Below are positions 1 through 9,375 of a stretch of DNA of 34,970 nt, in pieces; within the stretch, counting starts at the first letter, position 1, and every line of letters begins with the position of its first letter. The notes beneath the pieces are model-generated. The model ran no database searches and had not been told where the DNA came from. It saw only the letters and a list, made by a program, of their open reading frames with translations. The stretch spans positions 40,711-75,680 of the forward strand of contig MSJI02000491.1 of assembly GCA_001931905.2 (NCBI GenBank), in the 5' to 3' direction. Both the position numbers and the translations under genes were made by a program. The DNA comes from Cladosporium sp. IMV 00045. Lineage: Eukaryota; Ascomycota; Dothideomycetes; Cladosporiales; Cladosporiaceae.

Positions 1-779
1 TGGCTGCCGACGTCGATGATCTTGCAGTATGTCATATCGGACTCATCCTGGTCCAGCGTCTCATACACCTTCTCGTACATTGTGATGCGCTGCCTGAAGT
101 CCAGCGCCGCCTGCTCGGGATCCTGCCCCTCGTAATCCGGACTGGTCAGCTTGACCTCGCGGATGTTGGACATGATCACGTCCTCGTCCTCGCACTTGCT
201 CTCCACGAAGAGGGTCTCCACGTTCTCGGCATCGCAAAGGTCCTTGATCCACCTGCGTCTTGACTTGGTGGAGTTGGTGGCGTCCAAGATCGCGATGAGG
301 TTGTTGGGGGATTTGAACCACCTCATCATGTCGGCCATGGCGGCTTCTGCGGCGGCCATGCGGAGGCGCTCGCCTTCCTTGTTGGTGGTGTCGAAGAAAT
401 CTGCGGTCGGGTGAGGGGTGTCGTTGCGGCGGTAGGAGCCTACGTTGAAGCATTTTGCGTGGATTGAGAGCCAACCGAGATAGCGGACGACTAATTGAAA
501 GAGAGAAAGTCAGTAAATGCAGCCTGAACATGAACAAAAGCAATTCTCCATACCCTTCTGTGCGATCAAGCTCTTGCCTCTTGCAGGCAAGCCCACCATA
601 ACGACGCATATCCGGGTATCCTCGACCTGCACGCCGACGCCATTGGTCTTTGAGTTGGGCCTAGTCCTTGAGGTGGGCAGCATGAACTCGCCCTGGGGAG
701 ACCAGGCGGTGCTGGTGCGGCGAGTGTCGGCGATCGAGGTGTCGGCGACAGATTTGGGTGGAGGCATGGCTGAGGGCAT
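1..779 (-). CDS. 6-phosphofructo-2-kinase / fructose-2,6-bisphosphatase (N-terminal part, partial)
   Basis: Bifunctional PFKFB-family enzyme that makes (and in full-length members degrades) fructose-2,6-bisphosphate, the cytosolic activator of glycolytic phosphofructokinase. Exon 1 is 554-779, the intron 491-553 (63 bp, GTATGG...TTAG, phase 1) and exon 2 runs from 490 past the window edge. Splicing gives the family signature: the P-loop GLPARGKS at residues 63-70, then VVRYLGW and CFNVGSYRR, followed by the kinase-domain stretch with DATNSTKSRR and the ESKCED strand. The start is the ATG at 779; a second in-frame ATG lies 12 bases further in. The roughly 50-residue N-terminal extension is Ser/Thr/Pro-rich, as in fungal members. 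The phosphatase domain lies outside the window, so I cannot tell whether this copy is PFK26-like (kinase) or FBP26-like (phosphatase). Confidence 0.93.
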
Positions 780-2361
780 TGTATGGAGTGGAGTGGAGTG
801 AGGCGGTATAGGCGGATTGTAGGGTGTATCGAGTGGAGATCAGGTGAGACTAAGGCGGAGAGACGGCGAGAGCGAGGCCGAGGTCTGCGGGAGGAGTGCA
901 ATGCAGCTGCTGCTGAGTGGTCGCGGTGTTGCCGTGGATGAGTTGATCTTTCCTTCCTAACGACTTCATGTGAAGGCGGAGAGGCCGGCCGGATGCGAGG
1001 ATGGTGGATCGGAGAGGTGCCGACAAGAGAGAGGTTGCAATGATGCGGGTGGACGAATGGATCGAGTTGGGTTGGAGGGCGGGGTATAGGTGAGATGGAA
1101 GGTGGACAAGCAGTAGAGAGGGCAAGTCAAGCAATTGATGACTTGGGTGGTGTATGCCAGGAGGAAGTGAAGTGTGTGACTAGCTAGTACTAAGTCCTGC
1201 TGCTGTCTCTATCTCTCGTCGATGAACGAACGGTGAGCGAAGTAGTGCGGGGCGGAAGCTGGAGCGCGAGAGTCCAGTCTGTCTGTCTCTCTGTCTGCCT
1301 GCCTGCCTGCCTGCCTGAGCCTGTGTTCTGGTCTCTCGCTCACTCACTCTCACACTCTCTGGCGGGTCTCTCATGCGTGAACATGACGCTACCTCTCCCA
1401 TCTACACCGATCTAACCTACCCCTACTATGAATACGGCCCAATCATCATCCCGTCTGATCCATCCCCGGCCCGTCTCGTCCTGGCACTACCGCGGTGTCT
1501 CCATTCTCGCCGGAAATCGGAAGGCCTGGACGTCTTGCTAACTCGACTACTGCAGAGCGCCATACACCGCGACAAGCCGATCTCTCTACTTGAAAAGTTG
1601 CGAAGCATGAAAATGTCTCGCTCGTGCATGTGAACGACAGCACCCTTACCAGGCACATGCCAATGTCTTGTTTGGCACATGTGCAAGGTACAGTATTTTA
1701 TTATTAGTCTGGAATTTCTGGCAGTCCTCCGCCAAACTCGCCACAAGCATCCACATCTGCATCTTCCCTACTGTACGCACTCAATCTCCCTCCGCATGGC
1801 CATCGTCGGCAACTGGCACAGGCGAGAGACAGCTCTGTGGAAAGCAATCCATTCGGCATCCGCATTTGGAAAGCCGGCGTTCATCGCCTCTTCTTGCACA
1901 GCTCGCCAGCTTAACAAAGTTCGACTTCGTAACTATGATGTCCTCGAGACCAGACGAGTGAAAAAATCGCCAGGCTCGTCATCACCGGAAAGTTTGGTGA
2001 AATAATGGTCCATCATATGATTACCTAGATAGTCTTTTTAAAGCAAGTGACTACCGAGCCTCGGTATGTAGGATTGATCATCAGTGGAATAATTGATGTC
2101 TCCAGGCTAGGTAGGTAGCCGAGGAGGTCCTTTGCAAATATCTTTGCAGCAGCAGTACATGGCGTTTCTCATTTGCTCTTCCTATGATATTACAAGGTGT
2201 CGTTCAGTACAAAAGAGAGACAAAAAGAAAAAGAGAAAAGATCGAGTGTAGAAAAACAAGAAAAGAAAAGAAGTTGGGTATCAAAAACAAGGCGCAATGC
2301 CAAAGGAAAAGGAAGCAAAAACCAAACCAAAACAAAACAAACATCATCCTCAAAATCAAAA
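780..2361. other. Intergenic: leader of the PFKFB gene and 3' flank of the coiled-coil gene
   Basis: No supportable gene. The first 600 bases, read on the minus strand, would be promoter and 5' leader of the PFKFB gene and include a CTGT/CTGC tetranucleotide tract. Bases 2190-2360 are strongly purine-rich on the plus strand (pyrimidine-rich in the transcript of the 2362-4308 gene) and look like its 3' UTR. Several short open frames occur but none shows protein-like composition with an ATG start. Confidence 0.6.
1276..1316. repeat. CTGT/CTGC tetranucleotide microsatellite
   Basis: A tract of CTGT units changes to five consecutive CTGC-type units about 500 bp upstream of the PFKFB start. It is read directly from the sequence and lies in the inferred promoter region of that minus-strand gene. 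Confidence 0.9.
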
Positions 2362-4308
2362 TCAAAACATCCCCCCATCCCTCTCAAAAGAAAACGGACT
2401 CTGCTCCTCCTTAGGAGTTTTATACTCCTCATGCGGCGTCTGCGCTTCCTCCTCCTCCACCTCCTCATCATGATCCTGATCATCAATCTCCCTCACCCCC
2501 GTCGTACTCCCCGAAAACCTACTAACAACAACCCCATCACCCGCACCCTTCCTCGGCGTCCCCTCCAAACTCCCACCAACGTCATCCCCACCCTCCGTCT
2601 CCCTCAACAACTCCCTCAACCGCGAACTCGCCACCGTCGCCTCCCTCGACAGCATATAACTGCTCCTCTGGCTGTGACTGTGGCCGTACGACGCGACGCT
2701 GACCTGCTGCTGCAAGTCCTGGATGTCCGCGTGCAGCGTGCGCATTTGCGTTTCCAGCCGGCGCCGCGCGGAGCGCTCGTCCGAGAGCATTTGGTAGAGG
2801 GATTTGAAGGCTACGTTTGGGGTGCTGGTTATCAGGTTGGAGGGTTTGCGGTTTGTGTGATTTTGAGTGGGTGGCGGGGCGCGAATTGTGGTTGGTGAGG
2901 GTTCTGGTGAGGAGATGTCGTCTTGCGGGAGGGGTGGGACGGGAGGGTGTTCGGCTATGGGGGAGCGGGGGACGGGTGCGGTTGAAGGGCGGTAGGCGTC
3001 GTTGTCCGGTTGGTCTTGTTGGTAGCAGTCTGGTGGGACGCGCAGGTCGTCGGCGAGCATGCTTGGTGTGCGGTAGCTTTTGCGCTGGTCGGTGGGTGGG
3101 TGGTCGCCGACTATGACCGTTCGCCTGTTACGGTCGGCTTGGAGTTTTTGCAGAGACCGCTGGAAGAGTTGCAGGTTGGCTTCTAGCTGCGCGACGCGGT
3201 TTTCCAGATCTCGCGATGCTTGCATGTCGAGGCCTGAGGTGCTGCGGTAGTTGGAGGAGTTGAGGGCGGTGCTGCCGTCTAGAGTTCCCAGTGTGTCTTG
3301 TCGAGAGTGTGATGTGATGCGCAGACCGCGAGGGCTGCCCGCGACTCGTCGGGTGGGTGAGACGTTCTCTTGCTGGTCTCCCGCCATCGTCTGCCATTTG
3401 TCGTCTCGCTCTTGTTCCTCGGGAGGAGGCACGGAGAATGGGACGGTGAACCCACTAGCCCTGAGCACACTGCCCTGGTAGCTCTCCCGCCAGAAGCGAA
3501 TCTCCTCGCTTCTCTTGCGTTCAGGCACGCTCGCCACGCCGCTGTCCCTAGTGCGCGCACCGCTTGCACTTCTCGACCTCCTCTTATCTTTGACTCCACT
3601 GATTGCAACACCAACGTCTGACGGCCGTGCCGGTCGAAGACTCTCAGCGCTTGCTCGAGAAGGCATTGGTGAGATTTCCGATCTCTTTGCAGCAGCGGCA
3701 ATAGCAACCGCATCGTCGCCGGCGATCAAGAGGCTCGGAAGAGTCTTACGACGACGAAGAGGGGCACCTGGTGCATCGAACGGGCTGCTCATATCAAGTG
3801 GCTTGAGACGAGCACTCTTCGGAAACTCGACCGCATATGGCGAGCGGACTTTCGTATGGAATACCGGAGGAATTCGGATGTTCATGGGAGCTGAAAGAAC
3901 TCGCTGTGGAGTGTACACAGCTTGTTCGTTGTCGGCATCTGTGGACTCCTCTTGGGGAGGTGGTAGACCAGACGGTTCGCTTTTGTGATATTTGTGCCTC
4001 GGCGGCGTTGAGTGTTGAGAGTCGGGTCTCGCGACCCGACTGGATCTGCTGCGACCAAAGATCTTGCGCACGACGTTGCGGAGAGATCCTTTTCTTTGGC
4101 TGTTGCCGATCGGTTTGCCTGGAGTCGAGTATTCTGCATGATAGGCAGTTGAATCGTCTGTGGTGATCGCAGCCGCTGTGAGAGGCCTGGGCTGTTTACC
4201 TAAGCTTTCAGAGCGTATTTGAACAAGCGATCTTTTCTTGCGTAGGACGGGCCTTCCGGAGGTTTCATATTGCGTCCCTCCGTAGGCGCCGTTATGAGAT
4301 TGATCCAT
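2362..4308 (-). CDS. Uncharacterised coiled-coil protein (648 aa)
   Basis: An uninterrupted 648-codon frame with an ATG at 4308. I do not recognise a family. The N-terminus is basic (RKKRSLVQIRS near residue 23 and a second cluster around VRKIFGRSRSSR near residue 80). The centre is a long disordered Ser/Pro/Arg-rich segment with several short proline-rich stretches. Two heptad-like segments are predicted by eye: about residues 360-395 (LENRVAQLEANLQLFQRSL) and 506-536 (an Arg/Glu-rich helix ending in DIQDLQQQV). The tail is acidic (EEVEEEEAQ). There is no signal peptide or membrane segment. The composition fits a cytoplasmic scaffold or cytoskeleton-associated protein, but that is only an inference. 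The frame is far too long to be chance, and the shadow frames opposite it are ignored. Confidence 0.82.
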   Translation of the reverse strand: MDQSHNGAYGGTQYETSGRPVLRKKRSLVQIRSESLGKQPRPLTAAAITTDDSTAYHAEYSTPGKPIGNSQRKGSLRNVVRKIFGRSRSSRVARPDSQHSTPPRHKYHKSEPSGLPPPQEESTDADNEQAVYTPQRVLSAPMNIRIPPVFHTKVRSPYAVEFPKSARLKPLDMSSPFDAPGAPLRRRKTLPSLLIAGDDAVAIAAAAKRSEISPMPSRASAESLRPARPSDVGVAISGVKDKRRSRSASGARTRDSGVASVPERKRSEEIRFWRESYQGSVLRASGFTVPFSVPPPEEQERDDKWQTMAGDQQENVSPTRRVAGSPRGLRITSHSRQDTLGTLDGSTALNSSNYRSTSGLDMQASRDLENRVAQLEANLQLFQRSLQKLQADRNRRTVIVGDHPPTDQRKSYRTPSMLADDLRVPPDCYQQDQPDNDAYRPSTAPVPRSPIAEHPPVPPLPQDDISSPEPSPTTIRAPPPTQNHTNRKPSNLITSTPNVAFKSLYQMLSDERSARRRLETQMRTLHADIQDLQQQVSVASYGHSHSQRSSYMLSREATVASSRLRELLRETEGGDDVGGSLEGTPRKGAGDGVVVSRFSGSTTGVREIDDQDHDEEVEEEEAQTPHEEYKTPKEEQSPFSFERDGGMF

Positions 4309-5948
4309 GGGAAGCTAAGCTGTGCAGATCCATGCAGACTCGGCTTGTCTCTGAATGTTTTATCGACGAAGCAACGTCGAAGACGCTTCGGATCGATCTT
4401 GAAGGGGAAGAAAGGTAAGGACTGTAATGACGGCAATCGACGTCAATGAACGACGGCCTCTTGTGGCGCAGGTATCGATCAGGGGATTTGGAATCGACGT
4501 GGACCGCCCGGCGAGCTAAGAATGGCTGCACTGCAATATTGCAGACGGTATAGCAGGGTGTTGGCGAGACTGGTGAAGAAAGCTCGAGGGCGAGGGATGC
4601 GTCTGCAACGGTGTTCCAGTTGGGGCGCGAACCAATGGCCCAGGCGAGGTCTTACTCAACGAGCGAGGTGTTATGCAGCTGTCATGTATAATAAGATGTG
4701 TGACCGAGCGGAGCAGGGTCAAGGATATAGTAGCGTTATCGCTGCTAAGAGGCCTAAGCGGAGGGCGAAGAATGTTTCAGGTGACGCCGCGTACGCGATC
4801 ACATGGTCATGAAAGAAGAAAGAGGGCCGGCGTGGCGCTGAAAGAAAAGGAAGATGGAGCTGAAAAGAGAACGAGGCCCAGGTACAAGGACGAGGTACGA
4901 GGTGGATGTACCAACTGTATGGGTGGGGAGTTGTGGTGTTATGATAGCAAGAGAGTTCGAGGCACCGACCATCCGGCAGCCAACGAACAGGCTCAAGCCG
5001 CAGGAGGGGGATGGAGAACAAACAGAAGGCTCCGGGGCTAGTGACGCAGTGTGTATCATGCATGCATTCGCTTCAAGGGCGGCGGCCATATGTAGGTCGG
5101 CAAGGTACCTACGGGCGAGGCCAGCTCACGCCTACCTCTTAGGAGTAGCAGGAGAGGGTTGAAAGTAGCTCGAGTAGTCTTTCGGCTGGACTTGGAGGGG
5201 TGAGAATAATGCACCAGCGGATTAGATGCAGCAAAACGGGCGCGCTAATGCGCCACACACAGCCAATTGACCTGCGGCTCTCGAGCCTGAATGCCTCGTG
5301 CACGCCGAGTCCCCACGAGCCTTTGATTTGGAGAGGCGACCTTGCTCCAGTTTTGATGGGCGGAGGACGTTTCGACTCCCCTTCCAAGGTTTGCGTTGCG
5401 AACTTTCAAACTTGACTACGCGCGACAATCGGGGACATGGACAGACCTGGAGCCGGGCAGCGGTGCAATACCTCGTTGCCAAGTCGCGTCGACTTCGTTG
5501 CCATCAGCCGTTTCGGGCCTTGTCAACCCACCCTTGTCAACTTGAGACGGCACGACGGTGGAGGCCCCGAACGATGAAAGGGCGCCGACGACGTGCCTGA
5601 TGTCCAGCAGGGATCGTCCTGATTGGGATGGTGATTGGCCTCGCAGCGCATGTCGATACTGAGATGTAAGACTAGCGTGTAATATAACCAGCTATTATTA
5701 CTGCAGGTACTGTGGCAGTTGCTCTCGGCAGGAACATGCAGAGGCACACGCTTCGACATGTCTGATGGCCATACTACGGCACTCGTTACTTGCGTGGCCC
5801 AGACACGCGTGGGCTGCGTTGACTTTGCGAGCATCCACGGTTCGCCGGCTCGAGTCTGCACGCCATCGTGGGCAGTCTCAGCGGTCCATCGAGGAACAGG
5901 CATAGCATATGCTACTGCATGTCTTTGAATGTTCGCTTGCACTTTCGG
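4309..5948. other. Intergenic: promoter region of the coiled-coil gene and gene-poor DNA
   Basis: No gene is supported. Bases 4309-4800 should contain the promoter and leader of the minus-strand coiled-coil gene. The rest shows only short, mutually overlapping frames without recognisable protein features, no tRNA boxes and no notable repeat. Confidence 0.5.
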
Positions 5949-6412
5949 CTAAGAACATCCATCAACCGCAAGCCGCGGCGCTACTTTTGGACCGTCGTCC
6001 ATCCTCATCCAAGATCCTCCACCCACACTTTCGTAATCCCCCGGCGCGAACTCAGGCTCGTGCCCTCGCCTGTAAACCGTCAACCGGCGCGGGGCGTCCG
6101 GCCGATCCTGCCAGTGATGGCGCAAAAGTGGATGAAAAGCCAACGCTGGTGATGGAGACCCTACCAGGAGGTCCTACTACTGCCGCTCCTCGCCGCCCAC
6201 CACGGACTTGTACCACTGGTGATGCCGCATCTCATTGGAAGGATCGTTGTACCACCAGCCAAAGTCTGTTGATCCTCATTGAGAGCAGCTGATATCTGGG
6301 TCGCCCACTCGGAGTCATTCTCAACGAAAGGGCCCAAGATCCCGGACGACGGTCCAAGGCTCGGTGGTATAGCCGCCTCTGAGTCGTGGGCGAAGTGTTG
6401 ATTTTCGATAGA
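5949..6412 (-). pseudogene. Degenerate coding relic, family unrecognised
   Basis: Two adjacent minus-strand segments read like real protein but are in different frames. Segment A (6266-6412, 49 codons) includes AIPPSLGPSSGILGPFVEND and then EWATQISAALNEDQQ. Segment B (6177-6263) gives FGWWYNDPSNEMRHHQWYKS followed by VVGGEERQ and a double TAG. The segments are joined by two bases, so a one-base loss explains the shift. After the stops, segment B's frame stays open to 5949 and again looks protein-like (EFAPGDYESVGGGSW). Upstream, segment A is closed by a TGA at 6413-6415. No GT..AG pair of normal size reconciles the frames. I could not assign a family. The evidence is composition only, rich in Trp, Tyr, Gly and acidic residues and unlike the surrounding DNA. 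Confidence 0.45.
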
Positions 6413-7628
6413 TCAGAGAGGCGGTCGATAGTCAGACCGATCTAACGGCTGCATCTGCTTGACTCACGCAATGCGATGTCGCGAACACACGCACGAGGCC
6501 GACGCACGCCGATTCTGCAACGGCGCTTAACTCTTGCCTTCCTGCATTAGGCATATGCTCGAAGCATACAGTTCGCGGACTGAATTCCAGCTCGCAAGGC
6601 ACGATCACACGCTGCAAGCAAGACAAGGTTAAGGCGATTGTCAAGGTGTAGCTTTCATGACATTCATTCGCCGCAAAAAGGTCCCCTGAGACATGCTTCT
6701 GCACAACACCCTCTCACGCACTGCGCAGAAACACACCATTTGCGACCGCCACACCAGCGGTCTGCGAGTCGTCGGCTCGGCTTTCACGGCTGTGATTTTC
6801 TATAACTTACAGCTCTCGCATTTCGCATGGGTCATAGCTGGTATGTTCCGGCAAGTGATTGTGGCGCAAAGCAATCGTGACAAAAGCGATGCCTTTCTGA
6901 ATGATGATCACCCGCCAGCGCATGCACCCCTGACAGCCTGCATGAAGGGCAGCGCCCGTCCCGTCGGTTTTCGGAGCGTAGCGAATAATGTGACTGATGA
7001 TTCTTTCTTTCGTTCTGTATGTATACGCCCTCGCACGGTCAAATTGTCGACGCAGATTTCCATGCCCCGTGCTCGATCGTGCAGGATGCATGGCGAGCAT
7101 GGCAGGGATTCATTTCTGATCTCATGACTTCCAGCGTGGTATCTCGGCTTCCAGTCGCTGCCATAGCCCAAGCTTCCAATCGACGAAAAGTCAGGCATTA
7201 CTGCAGTGGGCAACAAGGGCAAACCAGCGCCTTATTCATGTACAGCGCGAGAGTCGTCGTCGGTCGTTACACAAGAGGTCCTGCAATTTACTCTGTACTA
7301 CCGATCGCATGTGCTGCCCCCGTTGCTTGTGCTCGAATATATGTGCGACGCTCATGTCGTGCGACATGAATCTTTCAACGAATTTTGGTGTGCTGTCTTG
7401 CGAGGATTTCGGAGGCCGTCAGCATGTGCCTGCTCATGAAACACGGACGACGCATTGGCAATGGCATTCCACAGACATTTCTCAGCTCCTTGTAGACGAC
7501 CCTGCGAATTCACATTGCGCTCGTTGAGCAACGAGTGTCGGCGGAATCGCCTGATCTGAGAGTAACCACGTATCTAGCAAGAAATACACTCACATACATC
7601 CCCCTTCTGCTCAGAATAGTGTTTTATA

Positions 7629-7651
7629 GCATCGTTTTAGTTCAATGGTGG
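7629..7651 (+). pseudogene. tRNA-Gly-like 5' fragment (A-box only)
   Basis: The bases GCATCGTTTTAGTTCAATGG at 7629-7648 resemble the 5' acceptor strand and D-arm of a fungal tRNA-Gly, including an A-box-like TAGTTCAATGG. No matching B-box or 3' acceptor strand follows before the tRNA-Leu gene, so this is at most a truncated relic. A chance match is possible. Confidence 0.25.
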
Positions 7652-7709
7652 TGGAAGGTAGATTATATCCATGGAGCGAAGCCAGTGATCGCGAGCCAAG
7701 ATATGAGCG

Positions 7710-7718
7710 TATATAATA
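7710..7718 (+). promoter_or_regulatory. TATA-like element upstream of the tRNA-Leu gene
   Basis: TATATAATA lies about 32-40 bases before the first base of the tRNA-Leu gene. Upstream TATA elements at about this distance are used by TFIIIB at tRNA genes of some fungi (well known in fission yeast). The element is seen directly; its use here is inferred. Confidence 0.4.
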
Positions 7719-7749
7719 CATGAAAACAGAAATTGCGTCATATCATCTT

Positions 7750-7916
7750 GTCGAGGTGGCCGAGTAAGTTGCACCACATTTGTGCCCTCTTCCGAAATTA
7801 TTCCTAACATTCTCAAAGGTGGTTATGGCGTGTGACTCAAGCTATTCAGTTTCTCCGTTCAACGGAGCGCATTCTCATGGGCTTTGCCCGCATGGGTTCG
7901 AATCCCATCCTCGACA
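7750..7916 (+). tRNA. tRNA-Leu(CAA) with a canonical anticodon-loop intron and an extra D-loop insertion
   Basis: A class II tRNA. The acceptor strands GTCGAGG (7750-7756) and CCTCGAC (7909-7915) pair perfectly, with discriminator A7916. The T-arm ATGGG-TTCGAAT-CCCAT (7892-7908) carries a perfect B-box. The anticodon stem is TGTGA (7831-7835) with TCATG (7875-7879), allowing two G-U pairs; the loop CTCAAG..C gives anticodon CAA (7838-7840), and the long variable arm is GGCTTTGCCCGC. A 32-nt intron (7842-7873) sits directly after base 37, the usual place in eukaryotic tRNA-Leu(CAA), and contains a CTCCGT/ACGGAG hairpin. The D-arm is intact only if 7764-7818 is removed, which joins GCCGA to GTGGTTATGGC. 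The mature tRNA would be 80 nt. A T6 run follows at 7932. It is either a functional gene with two introns or a tRNA gene disabled by an insertion. Confidence 0.85.
7764..7818 (+). other. 55-bp spliceosomal-type intron inside the tRNA-Leu D-loop
   Basis: The insertion begins GTAAGT (7764-7769), has CTAAC (7804-7808) ten bases before its end and finishes CAAAG (7814-7818). These are a consensus fungal 5' splice site, branch site and 3' AG, and 55 bp equals the intron length of three protein genes in this window. Exact removal restores a canonical D-arm. The same G occurs at both borders, so the cut could be one base to the right with the same product. No target-site duplication longer than that base is visible. 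That it is a removed intron is inferred. Confidence 0.7.
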
Positions 7917-7931
7917 TCATCTTTGGTGTTC

Positions 7932-7937
7932 TTTTTT
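7932..7937 (+). terminator. RNA polymerase III terminator (T6) of the tRNA-Leu gene
   Basis: A run of six T residues begins 16 bases after the tRNA 3' end, as expected for Pol III termination. Confidence 0.7.
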
Positions 7938-8407
7938 ATCGTTTTTGTACTGGATCAAACCCAAATTTTTTGGCAAGCCGAGTTTGTTTCTTTTGGAGAC
8001 ATTCGTCCCGTTTGTAGGTGAGGTGAGAAGTAACGAAACCTTACTTTCTTGTCTCGTCTGTATCGGTTTGACAGCAGAAGCTTCTTGTTGGCCAAGTATA
8101 GAGTCCTTCCTTTGGATCATTGAGAAACAAGGGAATGTGTTCCGTATCGGTTTGACTCGATCATGCTAGGATGAGTATTGAGCTGTCCCCAACAGGTATA
8201 TGTCACCGCTTGTAGGTACAACGACGTGTTTCTGCGAATCAACATCTCCACGAACACCGAGCGCTGTAGAACCAATAGCTTAGCTGCCTACGGTGTGCTG
8301 AATCTTCACATATACCATACTTCACATCCTCCAACAACATGGCCCAACACCAGACACTGACAGTCATTGCCCCTCAAGACCCAAATTGATCGACAACATA
8401 TTTCACT
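7938..8407. other. Intergenic between the tRNA-Leu and dehalogenase genes
   Basis: I see no gene. A 13-base direct repeat (GTATCGGTTTGAC at 8060 and 8144) is the only structure noticed. The right end should hold the promoter of the dehalogenase gene. Confidence 0.5.
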
Positions 8408-9375
8408 ATGGATCCTATCAAACGAACAAACCCTCTCGCAGACCGACCCATCAAAGCGCTAATATTCGATCTCATGGGGACCTGCGTGGACTGGCACACT
8501 TCCATCAAACCAGTGCTCGACGACGCGCTCTCCGCCCCAAATGCAGAACCGTTTCCTTCACTGGGTCTGCGTTGGCGATCGGCGTTCTTCGAAGAAAGCC
8601 ATGCGCGATTCGTCAACGGCCTGCCGAAGGAAGATATCGACGAGACTTATCGAAAGACATTGCTGGCTGTGCTCGAGATGAATGGTCGAAAGCTCGAGCC
8701 GGAGAAGGTAGAGTTTTGTGTTAGAGCCTGGCACAGACAGACAGGTAGGAAGTCATGCAATTACGGTGGCAGTGGGTTGTCTGAATTGACGCTCTTCGTC
8801 ACAAGCGTGGCCGGATGTGGTGAAGGCCTTGCCTTTGCTCAAGTCGAAGTTCGATATGTAAGTCGCCTCTGCACTTCCAATATGATTGCTCACGTCTGAC
8901 GAGAATATTCAGCATCGTCCTCGCCAACGGTACAACGCGCCTGCAAATCGATATCATGAAATCAGCCGGCCTCAGCTTTGATATGCTGCTCTCGAGCGAG
9001 CTCTTAGGACTCACGAAGCCCGACCCAGCAATGTACCACAGAGCACTAGAATTGCCGAGACTCAAACCCGATGACTGCGTTATGGTGGCAGCGCATGCTT
9101 ATGATCTAAAGGCTGCGGAGAAAGTGTAGGTCTCATTCCGTCGTTGTTTGGGGTTCCTAGGGTTAGGGTTGAAAGGGTTGAATATCTGCGAGTATCGGCT
9201 AATGGCTAACAGAGGCATGCGAACGGTCTATATTCGACGATGGACGGAAGATGTGCCGGATATTCTTTGGGGAGACGAGGAAGTGCGCCAGAAGAATGAT
9301 ATGTTCATCGATGGAAGAGAGGCTACAAGTGAAGCTGGCGGGTTGCTGGAATTGGTGCAGATGTTGGGCGCTTGA
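8408..9375 (+). CDS. Haloacid dehalogenase type II-like HAD hydrolase (254 aa, 4 exons)
   Basis: Exons 8408-8744, 8806-8857, 8913-9125 and 9213-9375; introns of 61, 55 and 87 bp, all GT..AG. The spliced 254-aa protein is the usual length of L-2-haloacid dehalogenase-like HAD hydrolases. Motif I is FDLMGTCVDW with nucleophile Asp21; as in haloacid dehalogenases it lacks the second Asp of HAD phosphatases. The cap region contains WHRQTAWPDV. Motif II is VLANGTTR, motif III LGLTKPDP (Lys165) and the motif IV region AAHAYDLKAAEKVG (Asp194). These enzymes hydrolyse small C-halogen or related substrates in the cytosol. The natural substrate of fungal copies is generally unknown, so true dehalogenase activity is not assured. 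It converges on the NHP2 gene downstream. Intron 3 carries a telomere-like TAGGG motif. Confidence 0.9.

Larger units (their letters stand above)
6416..7749. other. Gene-poor stretch upstream of the tRNA-Leu gene
   Basis: No supportable coding gene. The 3' end holds a short tRNA-Gly-like fragment and a TATA-like element just before the tRNA-Leu gene (listed separately). The remainder has only short overlapping frames. Confidence 0.5.

Noticed and set aside
2190..2486. Lys-rich plus-strand frames
   Set aside because: The purine-rich 3' flank of the 2362-4308 gene produces Lys/Arg-rich text on the plus strand; no gene is implied.
8060..8156. 13-base direct repeat GTATCGGTTTGAC
   Set aside because: Two short copies only, with no flanking structure; too little to call an element or attachment site.
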